From Sistotremastrum niveocremeum HHB9708 (taxonomy: Eukaryota; Basidiomycota; Agaricomycetes; Sistotremastrales; Sistotremastraceae): a DNA stretch of 64,000 bases. The position numbers were made by a program, and so were the translations under genes. Shown here one piece after another: positions 23,160 to 35,324 of the stretch; the stretch's first letter is position 1; each line of letters opens with the position of its first letter. The stretch covers positions 875,758-939,757 of the forward strand of contig KV419397.1 of NCBI GenBank assembly GCA_001630475.1, written 5' to 3'. The notes beneath the pieces are model-generated. The model had not been told where the DNA came from, did not search any database, and worked only from the letters and a program-made list of their open reading frames with translations.

Positions 23160-26100
23160 CTGTTCGAGTCGAGCCTCCCAGTGGCTTCCAATCCATAAGG
23201 GGAATGTTTCTACATATAGGTATGTAAGAAACACTTCGTTGACAGTTGGGCTGGCGTCGCTTGGAAATGCCATCTGACGAATACACCACACACCACATTG
23301 CCATTGAACGCCATGCGAGCTGGTGTTTCGGCCGGGTAAAACTGACCGTTAAATCCGGGTGGGGTTCCTGGTCAAAGAAGTTGCAAGAAGTGGAAGCTCT
23401 GAGTCATCGAATCAGATGTCCGGCTAACCACCGCTATGCCCCTGGACCTCCGGGCTGGATTAAGATTCCTTTCCCTGGGCGCGCAACACTGGAGGTAAAC
23501 TCCGTTATGTCCTCGGCCTCCGTCCGGCGTGGATTCCGCTTCCTCATGTCGAGTTTCTCAAAGAATAGAGCGAAGGAGAGTTCATTGTCTAGAAGTGAGC
23601 CAGCATTGTTGATCTGTGGAGTTACAATATCTCGATGATCCAGGACATCGAAGCAAACGGCATCGGTTTGCTGAACGAGCTGAAAATCGAGAACGCCACA
23701 TACTCATGCGTGGAGCGTACCAGGAAATTGGAGCAAAGGACCGATCGGCTGACGCGAGTGAGTCGACATCGCTCATCACAGACATTTCTTCACAGAAGCC
23801 AGTGAGTTAGGCCGCGCCCATGCCACCAATCACGAAACCGGGAGTTTGATTTGCTGAGCCAGCCGCGCCAAACGAGAGGTTGTTCAATTATCCATCGCGA
23901 AGGTATGACTTGCTCTGCTCGCCCTTACGAGATCGATCATAGAAACCACGCGCCGCTCAGACTAAGCTCACAAAATGCCGTCCTAGCGTGGCAGCTCTGG
24001 TTCGGCTATCTAAAACCGAGACATTTACCGAGACTTGTATTCTCGAGTTCAAGGATTGCGTTGAGACAGTGCGGCCAGTGAGAGCGATTTTTGAGCAAGA
24101 GGATCCGGCCGGTCAGTAAGAATTTGGTACAAACTTAAACGCTTCAAGTTGAGCCTGAAGGTCGGAGCGTCGCACAATCAATGAAGAGCAGTGTGAGGCA
24201 GATCAGTTAGCTACCCTAACCGAGGCATCGTTTGTCCAGAGATGATCCGAATTTGTCATTCGAGTCACTAGAGTGCTATATTTATCGTAGGAGCAGGCTC
24301 GGAGTGTACAACCTTGAAGTCCATTTGTCTCTTCATCGGAATTTTGCTTTGTCAGTTTAAGATGAGCCTGAGTGAAAAGATACGAATCTGGAGAAGTTGA
24401 GGCGGCAGGAGGTTCGATTTGAAACCCGTTGACCGGCAGAATAGTCTACGTATGCCTCTCAGAGCATGGAGAGTTCTGATAAACAATACCGGTAAGATAT
24501 TCGGCCTTGCTAACCAGGTTCTATTCTAAATTCAGTTGCTGTCGAATTGAAGGCATTCCAGTCCTTTCCGAGTCGGTCCTATGGTCGGGCACGGCCCCGT
24601 CAAGCCTTCAAAGTGGAAAGAAAAATGAGTCTGGAAATTCCAGCTCCGCTAGGCACGCCCTTTTGGTTTCAGCGCCGAAACACGTGCCGACCAAGTGGAA
24701 GCCTTCTTCAGCTTCCAATCATTGGCTCACCAATTCTCTTCTCATCTTCTGTACGTATTACCCATGTGGAACTACTTCAGCCGATTCTTCTTCAAAGAAC
24801 TACGAGTCATCTTGAAACATCACTAGACGCTCTCAAAATATTACTCGAAAGCTTGACTGAAGTCTTGAAAATATTGCTGGGATATCCAGATGGGGAAGCT
24901 CGAGCTGAGTACTATCAGAATGAGCAGCTAGCTTCCATGATTGCGGATGGCATTGATTGATCTTGGTCCTTCTGAGACGAGCGCCCAACTTTCCTGATAA
25001 TTAATTTTCGTCCGTGTCGGATTCATTAACCCAAGGCACACTGAAGTCCGAGAAGCGAATAGTGAGTTCAGAGGTCTCGAGGTCATTCACGATATTAATA
25101 GGACGTGCATTAGATGTCTTTCACCCCACACATTGAACTCTCCTCCATCAAGCCATCAATCAACACAAGCGACACGGCTTCGTGATTTCGGCGCTGACCC
25201 AGAAAGGCAGAGAGAAAGAATTTCGAGCGCTATGTCGAGGACCGTGCCAACGAGACGTTCTTTTTTTAGCCCGTCGTCGACCCTTATCTTACTCATCTTC
25301 GAGTCTATTCTTCTTCGGACGAAGTTAAGAAAGCTGTTGAGCCCGGAGGCTAGGTCCAGATAGAAGCCGTTTCATCGATGCTGGCGTTTATTCTTCAGGT
25401 CGCTCGTCCGCAGCACTCCCTAGATCCAGTGAATTTTGCCATAAACAAGGCGCAGTAAGGAACTTTGTGGAAAGGCACGCATGTCTTTGCGCTCTGTTCC
25501 ATGCGTCCCAGGGGCGTGTGAGATGAAGAAGAGGTGCGCCACAGGGCTCCGCTCGACAATTTTGCTGACGGAGGTGCCGTAATAGCGCATTTCGCGGACG
25601 TTTTCAGCAGCAATCTAACTTGATGGCGCAAGATCACGTTCGTCTAGCACACCGAGGCTCTGTAGTCGAGGTGCGGCGTTGTTGAAGATGCGTAGAGTGC
25701 GGTACGTGTCGTCATACATATTGTCACCGATTCACGTAATATAAAAGAAAATCGGAGCACTGAATTGAAGGTTAGTGGACTCGCAAGATAGGTGCAAAGA
25801 AAGGAGGTGCTCGCAACGATACTCTGGCCTCGGATTTGTTCTTGCTATATCGAGTATCGTCCTTCTCGCGCTGATCGGTCATTGAAGCCAGACATATTCA
25901 CGCAGTCACGGCGTTGACGAGCGGAACGCTCTTGTCTTTCGTCCTTCTCCATGGAAGAACTCGGAGTGACAGAGGTAAGGAGAACTGTTGCCACTTGTGT
26001 TTTGACCTCAGACGATCAACTTGGGACCAGCGCGAAACGGCGCAATGTAGCGGATGCGGATCCGTGTCCATTAGATTATTATACTAGTATTCCATATGCA

Positions 26101-26372
26101 AGGGTCGATATTGAGATCTATGGCCAGCTTTATTGGAGCGGTAAATGCGAGATGAGGGGTAAACTTGGCTTCCGGTTTCGTCGACGAGAAGCAGTGGTGA
26201 GGCCGGAGTGGTTCGGCTACGAGAACAGCATTGTCGCGGGTTGAAGGTGTCCGGTATGAGATGTCTTCGCCTTGCCTACATGTAGCCTGTGTATAGCCTC
26301 CTCCTGAGCCACGCTCCTGCAATGAAAAAGGTGGACTCACCAGGCTTTCCCGCCCATTGTTTCCAGAAGAAA
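23160..26372. other. 3.2 kb with no confidently named gene
   Basis: Several short frames occur on both strands. The most protein-like is on the plus strand ending at 24960 (a leucine-rich helical stretch SLDALKILLESLTEVLKILL and a final MIADGID). A second, on the minus strand at 25395-25637, is open but featureless. I see no domain, no clean splice pattern and no repeat boundary. The stretch may hold degraded genes. Confidence 0.3.
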
Positions 26373-26746
26373 TCACTGAATCATCATGCTAACCGCCATA
26401 GCGAAACACGACAGCGCCACATAAGGCGATAATCTCTCCCCTAGACCTCAGTTAGTCGATGTGGGCTACAGAGCGAGCGAGTCGCGTACCGATCCTTGCG
26501 AGCTTGAAGCAGACTCCTGGAAACCTGTTCCCCCATAAGGTGGCTGGTCTCTTGCGAATCAAAGGAAGAGAACATACCCTTGCTTATTTCTATCAACTAA
26601 GCTTGGCGCGACCGAGCGCACGTACGTGCAGGTACAGATGAGGAGCAGGATGACATGAAGCAACGATTGAAAGTTGAAGAGAGCCGACTGAATGATGAGT
26701 GTTGACAGATGTTTCATGGATGCAGGATGGATTAATGACAAACCAT
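26373..26746 (-). CDS. KSH1: KISH/KSH1 small Golgi membrane protein
   Basis: Four exons on the minus strand: 26744-26746, 26578-26687, 26490-26524 and 26373-26440, giving 71 residues (human KISH-A has 72). The protein begins [20 protein letters not shown], continues [10 protein letters not shown], and ends with [20 protein letters not shown] and a second hydrophobic stretch. This is the two-membrane-segment KISH family, needed for early secretory traffic at the Golgi. The first coding exon is just the ATG: a 56-nt GT-AG intron follows it directly, and only this splice gives the family's invariant M-SALFNF start. Without it an in-frame internal ATG (giving [16 protein letters not shown]) would add nine residues. 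The last-exon acceptor was chosen to restore ARIGERLSPY. Confidence 0.93.
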
Positions 26747-27058
26747 GGCTGGAAGTCCCAATCGTTACAGTTACTTCAAGGCCGTCGACGTTGCTGAAGC
26801 CGTGGTCGCTTCTAGCGGGTCGGAGACCGGATGTACTTCCGAACGAGTCCAGGCAGCTGTCCAGGCTGATCGGAATTTGCTCGCTGTTCAAGCTCTCTGA
26901 CCTGGATTGTTGGTAAAAAAAAATGCAACGTTTATATCATTCAATAATTTAAAAGAGCAAGTGGGTGCTCTAGTACTGTCGCATCTGGAGCAAGATCCAG
27001 AGGCCACTGGCATCGTAGCACAAACATGTCCATCTACGAGCGGGAACAGTCCTAATTA
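26747..27058. other. Intergenic between KSH1 and F-box gene 1
   Basis: No gene seen in these 312 bp; a poly-A tract of nine bases lies near 26918. Confidence 0.5.
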
Positions 27059-28329
27059 TTACACGGATTTCCTCCTCTTTTCTCGAGAAGAGATAGTGCC
27101 GTCTTCGTCGAACTGAAAATACAGATGAGTACACTCCGCATCCGCGTGACCATGTCCGACTGGATGGACACAACGAGTGACGTATCTGAGACTCGGGAAC
27201 ATATGTGGCAGGTGAATGATCGCTTTTTCGAGACGCGAGTTATCGTGCACATCCATATGCACCATAGCTTCGTACAGAAGTTCTTTCAGCTTCTGTAGCT
27301 TGCCTCTAGGTCCTCCTTTCGAAGACAAAAGATCATCCTAACGGGTAGGTAAAAATATTGTCAACGGCTAATCATAGATTCTCAGAGGCTTACCACCATG
27401 TCGCCATGCAAGTCAACCCCTTGTAGGACCTCGAGATTGGGAAAGCAACGATTGATTTCTTCCAGCAGGTCGCAATCGAGAAATGGTCCCGTTTCGCACA
27501 TCATTTCGAGGTGTGTAACGTAAAGGAATGGGCCGTCTACATCTTTCAGATCACGGAAAAGGTCCTCCTGATCATATTCAATTATCCCAAGAGGGTTGAC
27601 CCAAAGCGTTACTTCTTTGAGTGAAACAGAAGGACGCAAAAGCTTGATTTCCTCGGGTCCTCCGGTGAAACTGATCAGGTTCGGAAGACACTGTGGGAGC
27701 TCCCGAGTTTTGGTCCATGGAACTCGTATCGGCGTGAGGGCCGCCTCGGAGTTGCAGTTGAAAATATAAAACGAAAGCTCCTGGAGTCCTGGGTGACTGA
27801 CGAAGAATAAGTCTAATCCGTCGGGAGGCGGAATGAAGTCAATGCCTAGACCGTCATCCGCAAGCGAGATATGCATCGTCAAGTCACGAAGCACAGGGAA
27901 GTGGCATCGGTATAAATGTGGCAGAATGAGTATACCCCCTGCTCTGTAGCTCGAGATCCACAATGTATGCACATTAGTGGCGGTGAGGAGAATATGAACG
28001 ATTTTATCTCGCAAGGAGAATCTTTCATCGAGATATCTTTTCTCCTCAGGCCACGTCTCGAAGTTGAGACCAATCTTGAGGTCTCGGATATAATGACCAT
28101 ATCCTTTGTTAACGATGAGCGATACCATTGCGGCGGTGCCGCGAGGCTCCGCATTCCCTTTATCGTCCTCGTCAATGACCACTTTGTACCATAGAGAGCG
28201 AAGAGCCTCAGGTCGCCAAGTCTTCGAGACAGCAGAGAGACTGGCGAGCGTCTTCTCCACAACAAATCTGTTATCCCACTGGCGAATCGCACCACAGATT
28301 CTGCCGCATATTTCGGGCGGAAGCTGCAT
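27059..28329 (-). CDS. F-box-like protein 1 (subfamily A)
   Basis: Two exons on the minus strand, 27394-28329 and 27059-27337, giving 404 residues. The N-terminal F-box-like motif starts MQLPPEICGRICGAIRQWDN and continues VEKTLASLSAVSKTWRPEAL and RSLWYKVVI. The rest has irregular leucine-rich, LRR-like segments (FPVLRDLTMHISL, HPGLQELSFYIF, CFPNLEVLQGVDL). F-box proteins usually link substrates to SCF ubiquitin ligases; no substrate can be read from sequence. The start at 28329 is chosen because all subfamily A genes begin at the Met just before LPxE; an upstream in-frame ATG at 28446 exists. The single intron follows GDMV and precedes DDLL, a position shared by the group. The gene is divergent from F-box gene 2, with 216 bp between starts. 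Confidence 0.88.
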
Positions 28330-28545
28330 CCTGAGTGTTTCCAGAACGCGTCGGAGGGCGCGGACAGAGTTGAGTGGACGAGGGGCGGCGTCAAGAAGAA
28401 AAATGTCGGACTTCGGATACCAAACTTGCCAAGCGCCCATTTTCACTCCGCTCCATTTTCATTATATATAGTGAGACACCTCAAAGGGTTCGCATCTCAG
28501 GCATCGCCCCTTCTCAACACTCGCCATTGAACCGGGAGAGAGACG

Positions 28546-29795
28546 ATGTATATCCCGCCTGAAGTAGTTGGTGAAATTGCCCAAGCCATCCGCGGATCCA
28601 GTTGGGAGTCAATTCGAAGCAAATCACAGGACGAATGGCACGCCGAAAATGCAACACTCTGCACCCTTTCTCTCGTATCTAAACCATTCATGTGGGAAGC
28701 CATCCCTGTGCTCTGGTCCGAAATCTTTCTCGAACAAAAATACGATCAAAGCAACCTCAAAAAACTCTTTATTCTCCTCAAGAAAATCGTCGAGTCCCTT
28801 CAAACTTCGAAGCATGGCCATCGCTATGCATCTTACGTCCGATTATTCTCCCTCGATGCTGGCTTCAGCTGGATCGAAAGACTTTATCCATTTGACCCAA
28901 CTTCCAATGTCACCGAAATTCTCTCCCGCACGTCGAATCTTCAATTTCTTCGAATGTCGAATGCAGCGGGGGATGTCGTTTGGACGTCAGAGATATCCTC
29001 CCTACGATTCCCTTCACTAAGAGTTTTCCGGCTCGAAAACTCCCCGAATAAGAAGAAAGCGTTGAAGCTGGCGAGTCAGTTTTTCCTCGGCCATCCACAC
29101 CTCGAGGAACTTTATCTACAAGTCATGCCCGATCACTCATATCCATGGGAAAATCTGAGGGCCTCCAACCCTCTTCCCAAATTAAAGATTTTTACGGGTG
29201 CCCTACCGGAGCTGAAATTGCTTCCGGCGCATCATAATTTGGAGTCACTGAGCTTAATTCATGGGAGCTCCTTCCTCAAGCACATTGCGCTAATTGCCAA
29301 TCCATTCTCCAATGTCACAAGTCTCAGTGTCCTCAGCGGCCGCTTCTCTTTGGAGGAGGACATACTCTTGAGCCTGTCCTCCAGCTTTCCCGCGCTCCAG
29401 ATGCTCAACGGAATAGGAGCAACCAACGAAACTGTTGTGAGTATAGTCACAAATTTATTCTTGGGACCGTTACACATTCAAATCTTTAGAAGTTTGTCCT
29501 TCTCAACGACGAGGATCTCACTTGGTGTCTCCCGAGACTCCACACATTGATCATCCACGAGGTCTCGAACGCCGGGCAGTCATTTCTCAGCAAATTTTAT
29601 CTGACGCTCACCGATGATGCCATCGAGCTCACATTCTCTGCGCTCAGAAAATTTTTCCCCGTTGTCACGACGGCCGTACACATGAGGGACGACTTTACTC
29701 CTGGGCGTGAGATTTTGAGGGAGACGCGGTGCTCGATCACTGCTGATGGCATTCACGTAGAGCGGAAAGTGCGACCAATGTATTCAGGAGCATGA
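28546..29795 (+). CDS. F-box-like protein 2 (subfamily B)
   Basis: Two exons, 28546-29436 and 29490-29795, giving 398 residues. It opens MYIPPEVVGEIAQAIRGSSW with LCTLSLVSKPFMWEAIPVLW and SEIFLE, the subfamily B form of the F-box-like motif. Leucine-rich segments follow (LRFPSLRVFRLEN, HPHLEELYLQVMP, SFPALQMLNGIG). The intron sits after ETV and before KFVLLNDED, the same place as in the other intron-bearing family members. It is closest in this window to the gene at 57904. Function beyond a likely substrate-receptor role is unknown. Confidence 0.85.
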
Positions 29796-30127
29796 GGTGA
29801 GGGTATTGCAACGAAGAAGAAAAGAAAGGACTCAAGCCGCGCAGTGTACAAATTAAGATGCCCTATAATACGATAATGAATGTAATAATCATACTCGCCA
29901 AGAGATCGCCTATATGCATGGATCATGGCTTGGTGTCTAATTGACGGGCGTGATCCAGAACTGCGACAAGCGTCTGAGAGCAAGGAACAAAAAGAAGATG
30001 CATCGCGAATTTTTCGGAAGATCGTTCGAACAGACAGAGATACCATCACTATGCCTATGTTCCTGATTTTTAGCCGTGTAAAAATAATACTTCGGTGTTC
30101 GCTCACCCATGAGGTTACGGTACCAGT
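29796..30127. other. Convergent 3' flanks of F-box genes 2 and 3
   Basis: No gene seen. Short open frames on both strands have no family pattern. Confidence 0.5.
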
Positions 30128-31387
30128 TTACTTGAACCGTAAATGAATACGGCTTGCTTTATGAGGGCTCCGTCTTTGCCCTACGGGTAGCTTCATAGGC
30201 TTGGAGGATCTGACAGCTGACTCGATGCTCGGGAATAGTTCCGGAAATTTCTCCATGGCTCGTTTGACACGACGAAAGCTGGTGTGGACGGGCGCTCTCT
30301 CAATGGCATAATATCTGAGCTCTTTCAGTTTACAGAGGTATGGTTTGAAGACATAATCGGGCTCCAGAAGGTCATCCTACAGCGACGAATCGAGTTCTCA
30401 ACTGAGCGAAAAGTAGGTGATTGGACTTACAACGAAATATTGATCAATATCAAGGCCGTCTAGATGTTCGACGTTGGGAAAACAACTTCCAATGGCTTCC
30501 AATACTTCTTCAGAGAAGAAAGGTCCGGAGGAAGACTTGAACCCGAGACGGCGGACATTCGGAAAGGGCTTATCGAGGTGCCCTAAGTCCCGAAGGAACC
30601 AGTCGTAATCGTAATCGCCGATTGCTTGCGGATTGACCCAAAGTATCATCTCCCTAAGAGACTCTCCAGCGCGTAAAAATTTCGCAGCTTCGGGTACTCC
30701 GATGAATTTGGTTAGGTTGGGGAGGATGTCCGTGGTACTCTGTTTACTGCGCAACCAAGGGAGTTGTATGATATCATATACCACCTTCTCGCCACTGAAG
30801 ACATGGAAGGTCAATTCGGTAACTTGAGGATGATTGACGAAAAACGGGAGATATCCGTCGGGCTCTTCGATCAAGTGTCTATATTTTATTTCGCCATAGT
30901 CATCCTGCTCTTCTTCTGGAAGACAGAGATGGAGTTTGAGCTTGCGGAGAAGTGGGAATCGGCAGAGAAAGAGATGGGGCAAGATGCGTAGACCGCCCAA
31001 TTTGGAGTTTTTAATCATCAACCTCCGTACATTCACCGCAGTATACAGAATATGGATGATCTTATTCTGCAACGGAAACGCACGATTGCGATATCGAATC
31101 TCCTCGAGATACGATTCCATATTCAGATCGATAGTAAGATCGTCGATATTCGGTGCGAGGCCCTTTTCAACGATGAGGCCGACCATACGAATTGTTCCTC
31201 GCGGTTCGGCTTTTCCTGTGTCTGCGTCGTCGATGACCACTTTTGACCAGAGAGCACGAAGAGCTTCGGCTCGCCAGTATCGTGCGACAACGGAGAGGTT
31301 GCCCAGGGCCTTCTCTTCGGCGAATCTGTCGTTCCATTGACGTATTTCGCCCGTTATCTGAGCGCAGATTTCGGCGGGAAGGTGCAT
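30128..31387 (-). CDS. F-box-like protein 3 (subfamily A)
   Basis: Two exons on the minus strand, 30431-31387 and 30128-30376, giving 401 residues. It begins MHLPAEICAQITGEIRQWND followed by EKALGNLSVVARYWRAEALR and ALWSKVVIDD. Repeated leucine-rich segments (FPLLRKLKLHL, HPQVTELTFHVF, CFPNVEHLDGLDI) follow. The intron separates DQYFV from DDLLEPDYVF. Compared with genes 1 and 4 the C-terminal exon is shorter and ends in IHLRFK. The C-terminal tail in the other A members reads LYFQF or LTFDE at the same place, so this copy simply stops earlier. Confidence 0.87.
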
Positions 31388-31719
31388 GACGAGCTGTAGA
31401 GGGATCGGAACAAGAGATAAAGCTTGAGCCGCAGTCAGATAGCTAGGGGTGTCATTCTCTGTGCCACAGTAAATATGTACAGGAGGGACCGTGAAGGTTT
31501 ACAGTGCCAGGTGGTATGATAGCGGACTTCGGAAGCGAATTGGAAGTTTTCGGCAGCTTCACAGTTTTTGTATTCGTGGGAAACTCCGGTATTGTAATGA
31601 TTTCTTTATTTCATTAAAAAACTGAAGATTCATGCAAATGTCTTGATCGAATAATGTACAAAGCCTGCAGAAAGAATCCCACGAACGTCGACCTAGTAGC
31701 AGATATCTGATACCAGCTT
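31388..31719. other. Intergenic between F-box gene 3 and ATG18
   Basis: No gene seen in these 332 bp; the sequence is the 5' flank of F-box gene 3 and 3' flank of ATG18. Confidence 0.5.
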
Positions 31720-33278
31720 TCATGCACCCTCTGAACCATCCTCGTCCGAGTTCAACAGTTTATACTGCTTCATCAGCGAACATTCGCCTCCGTTCTCGAG
31801 ATCGATACTATATGAGTAGAAATATCCTTCTGAAGAGAGGACCATCACGTGTGGCATCGTACTAGACGGATCGAATAAGCATGAATGTCGAGATGTGCCA
31901 TGATCAACGTACCCGCTTAACGCGACGATACTTCGTGCTCCAGTACTTGGAAGCTTGAGCCATGCAAAGTCCCGAGCGGGTTCCCAGAGCTCCGTGAATG
32001 TTGTAGGAAGGTAGCCTCCAACGGAGGATGTGATCCCTTTCGTTATGTTCAGTGACTTCCGCCGTAAGCTCGAACTAGAAGCAGTCAGAATTGATAGGTA
32101 TATACCAGCCAGGGAGACTTACGAAATTGAAGGCCCTTTCTTCTTTCCGTCAATATATGCTTCATATCCTCCCTCCATTCCACCCGTCCCTTCTCTACTC
32201 TCAATTGACGGCGTCGGACTCACGGGAGGTTTAGACCCAGAAGCAGCGCCTCGCTGCGAGGTCAGTTTGAAAATGTGGACCGTATCATGTGCGGAGCTAA
32301 CAGCAAGCAACGTTGACATAGAATTGAAGTTCATCGAGTAGATCTTCGCCTCCCTCGTCCCTCTTCGGAATTGATACAACTTCTCAGCTCCAGGTACACT
32401 CCATATCCGGATCACAGTTCCTTTATCGGAAGAGGTAGCAAGTAAAGTTCCAGTGCTGTTAATAGCTAGGAATGAGATTGGAGCTTTGTGCGCTTGAATC
32501 ACGTTCGCAACTGCCAGTGAGCGTGTTGAAAAAAGAAGGACATCGCCAGTTTGGGAAACTCCAGTAGAAGATGGAGCGTTGGATTTGTCCGCGGCATTGG
32601 CAGGACTCGTAAGCGGTGAAGTAGGTGACGGAATCGGAGATGGGTAGGCCAGGTATGAGTTATCGGAGGAAGGGGATAGGGCGCAAATAGCTGATTCAGA
32701 GCGTGAGCCCGAAAATCCAAAAATAAAGTTGCTCGATCATAATCATACCTTCGGGATTTGGAGTCGTCTCGATCACATGGAGAAGCTTCATATTGGAGAT
32801 GTCGTAGATGTAGATCTCGGACTCCAGGACTACGACGAGCGTCTTGCGATTTAATTTGACGGCGAGAATGGATGAGGGGAAGAGAAGCTCGCAGATCATT
32901 GATTGTCGCTATAGATAGGTGGTAGGTTGAGTTTCTGAATGAGATTTGGCAATGAGCGACATACCTTCGTATTGACAATCTGGAGCTTCCGGGGACTCGA
33001 CTGCATCTGGTCTGCAGCCGCTCCAACCAAAGCCACCAACGACGTCGTAAACAACATCTCAGCGATCCCTCGAGCTCCATCATCTGCGCCAATGCCACTC
33101 TGTCAGAATCGCACCAATGAGACTACCCAACGTGTTCGGCGGACTCACTCTGAGTATAGACTCGGCCGAATGGATCGCAGTTGGTAACGCTGTATCCCTT
33201 CCGCGTGCCAACGGAGATGCAGGAGAAGTCTTGATTGAAGTTTGCGAAGAGCATCTGTGAATTTGCGTTGGGTAACAT
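31720..33278 (-). CDS. ATG18: Autophagy PROPPIN ATG18 (WIPI family)
   Basis: Six exons on the minus strand: 33149-33278, 32965-33083, 32749-32908, 32123-32690, 31913-32074 and 31720-31861, giving 426 residues. Seven-bladed WD40-type beta-propeller. Key marks are [20 protein letters not shown], then [20 protein letters not shown], and the phosphoinositide-binding [14 protein letters not shown] (FRRG near residue 244). A Ser/Pro-rich loop ([14 protein letters not shown]) lies before blade 5 and a further Pro/Ser-rich insertion near residue 290. ATG18 binds PI3P and PI(3,5)P2 and works with Atg2 in lipid transfer to the growing autophagosome and in vacuole size control. The first in-frame ATG is at 33278; a second at 33254, after eight residues, would also fit the family. 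Confidence 0.93.
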
Positions 33279-33565
33279 CGTCTTTGCTCAGCCGGTGGGC
33301 TCAAGGCGGGTCAGGGGTGGGCGAGCGTTCAGCTTTCGAGTCTCGTTTGGCCTCAATCCCAGCGATTGGGTTCGTTCAAGAGAGAAGATTGGATGATATG
33401 GAAGCTTTATGAGCTGGGGTATACTAGAGCAGATGACAAGAGAGAAGAGAGAGCTCTGTGCTGGTCGATGACGATGAGGTCGCAGTCGTGAGTCACAGTT
33501 GTGACGCCCGTGCCAGAGCCTTCCAAACTCGCTCAACTTGAGCCAGGGCGCCCGGACGCGCCTGG
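33279..33565. promoter_or_regulatory. Divergent promoter region of ATG18 and glycosylase 1
   Basis: These 287 bp separate the two divergent start codons. No clear TATA box is visible. Confidence 0.4.
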
Positions 33566-34997
33566 ATGTCAGGACGTCCTGATGAAGTGCCTATCACCAC
33601 TGTATCATCCAGGAAAAACCAGATTTTCTCGCATGTCGAAATCGTCAGAACTGGGCAACCATTCCGAAGCAGGGCGGTCGTCCGTGAGATCACCTTGAAA
33701 GAGGAATATGATGCAGACCTGAAACCCACGACGACAACGCCTCAGAGGCGTCGAGTTAAAGATCCGGACAGCGATCTCTACTGTTTATCTCCAGATACAC
33801 CGAGAAAGAAGAAAAGAAAGCTCGGAGGCTTGCCCAAAACACGCGTATCTGCTAGTGACTCTGCCCAGATGTATTCACATCTTAAACCCCTGCCAGACCA
33901 TCTGGATTACGATCTTGATAGTATGATATTCCTCTCGGGTCTGAATTCGGAGCTGATGTATCCCTTGCAGTCGTTTTCTGCGGAATAAAGTACACCCTCA
34001 CCGTTTACCCAAGACCGCTACGATCTTCTGACTGCGAACTGATTCTATAGCCCAGGGAAACTATCTGCTACAACCGGACATCATTTTTCGAAGTCTTCCA
34101 ACAGTTTCTGGAAGTGCCTAAGGGATTCAGGTATTTATCGCCCGATATTTGTTATCTCTGTTCATAGATTCACAACTAATCAGGACTGACTCCTGGCACG
34201 TTGATCCCGCCCGACCAAGACTACACCTTGCCAGAGCGATATCGTTACGGACTGGTATGATTAACAGATTCGTTCATATACTTCCACTGAATTTCCTTCC
34301 TCTAGACCAATGTTGTCGAACGGCCTTCGACATCGGTACGTACATCTCGTCGCGCTCACTCATCGATAGCTCTAATTTGATGATTCGACAGGAATCTGAA
34401 CTATCTGCTTCCGAAAAGGCAGCCTGCGTCATCCCTTGCCTAACGAAAATTATGCGATACAGGCCGAAAATTCTGTGCATCCTTGGCATAGGTATCTGGC
34501 AAGTCATCGAAAAGCAACTGAAGAGTTTGTCGACTTTGAGCGGCCTTCGGTTGGAAACTCCGCCCAATCCGGAGGACGTTTCACCCCCTGTTATCATTGG
34601 AGAGAAGAGTGTGGCAATGGGCGACAATGTGGGGCTGCGTCCTTATGTCCTTGTCTACAAAGCAGGTCGTGGTTTTATCGCTCTTGGTGGTCATGAAACC
34701 TGATTATTCTATAGAAGATGGAACGGATACAAAGGACGCGACCTTGATCTTCGTTACGATAAACACCTCGGGTGTTGCTACTATTCCGGTGCGTTTGGAA
34801 TTCCAGACTATGTCACTGAAATTGACGCCATCCTACAGTTAGTAAAGAAAGTCGAAGCCTTCATTCATCTTCGCCAACTTCTCGACAAATATAAATTTGG
34901 CGAAGTTGACATCTCCAATGCCATCAAAATATATTTCAACTCGACTTCGGATTCCGAGGATGCAAGCTCCCAAGCCACTGTCAAGTTGGAATCATAG
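33566..34997 (+). CDS. TDG: Thymine/uracil mismatch DNA glycosylase (MUG/TDG), copy 1
   Basis: Eight exons: 33566-33920, 33971-33989, 34051-34130, 34184-34254, 34306-34335, 34392-34665, 34715-34788 and 34839-34997, giving 353 residues. A basic N-terminal region with KRKLGG- and RRRVKD-like patches precedes the catalytic domain at [25 protein letters not shown] holds the catalytic Asn of the Mug/TDG family; it is assembled from a 19-nt exon and the next one. HHFSKSSNSFWKCLRDSGLT, PPDQDYTLPERYRYGLTNVV and [17 protein letters not shown] follow the family order. The enzyme removes T or U from G:T and G:U pairs, products of cytosine or 5-methylcytosine deamination, in the nucleus. The next gene is a tandem copy with the same eight-exon plan. 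The region between exons 6 and 8 carries an insertion relative to bacterial Mug. Confidence 0.92.
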
Positions 34998-35324
34998 TCC
35001 TTCGTTTTACTCATAATCACTCATCCGTTTGCTTGCCTTGAGCTCTCCTACGCTATTCTACGCTTTCTTGATCTATTTCTCATCTTGCATATCCATGTCG
35101 ATTATTTATTCTTCAGTTGACTTGCATCAATGCCATTGTCTGACGTTTTCCAATACAATGTAGATGCTTATCAGGCTGGGCTAGAGCTAACAAGACATGC
35201 GCGCAGAGCGTGTTCGACGACGACTAGACCCCGTCGCCGTCGCGCGTCACGATCGTGACCCTCCGTTCCAAAGCCTTCGAGCACCAGTGACCCTGGTTCA
35301 GAAACAAGAGTCCAATGCGCTTGG
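34998..35324. other. Intergenic between the two glycosylases
   Basis: 327 bp between tandem copies; no gene seen. It must carry both the copy 1 terminator and the copy 2 promoter. Confidence 0.5.
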
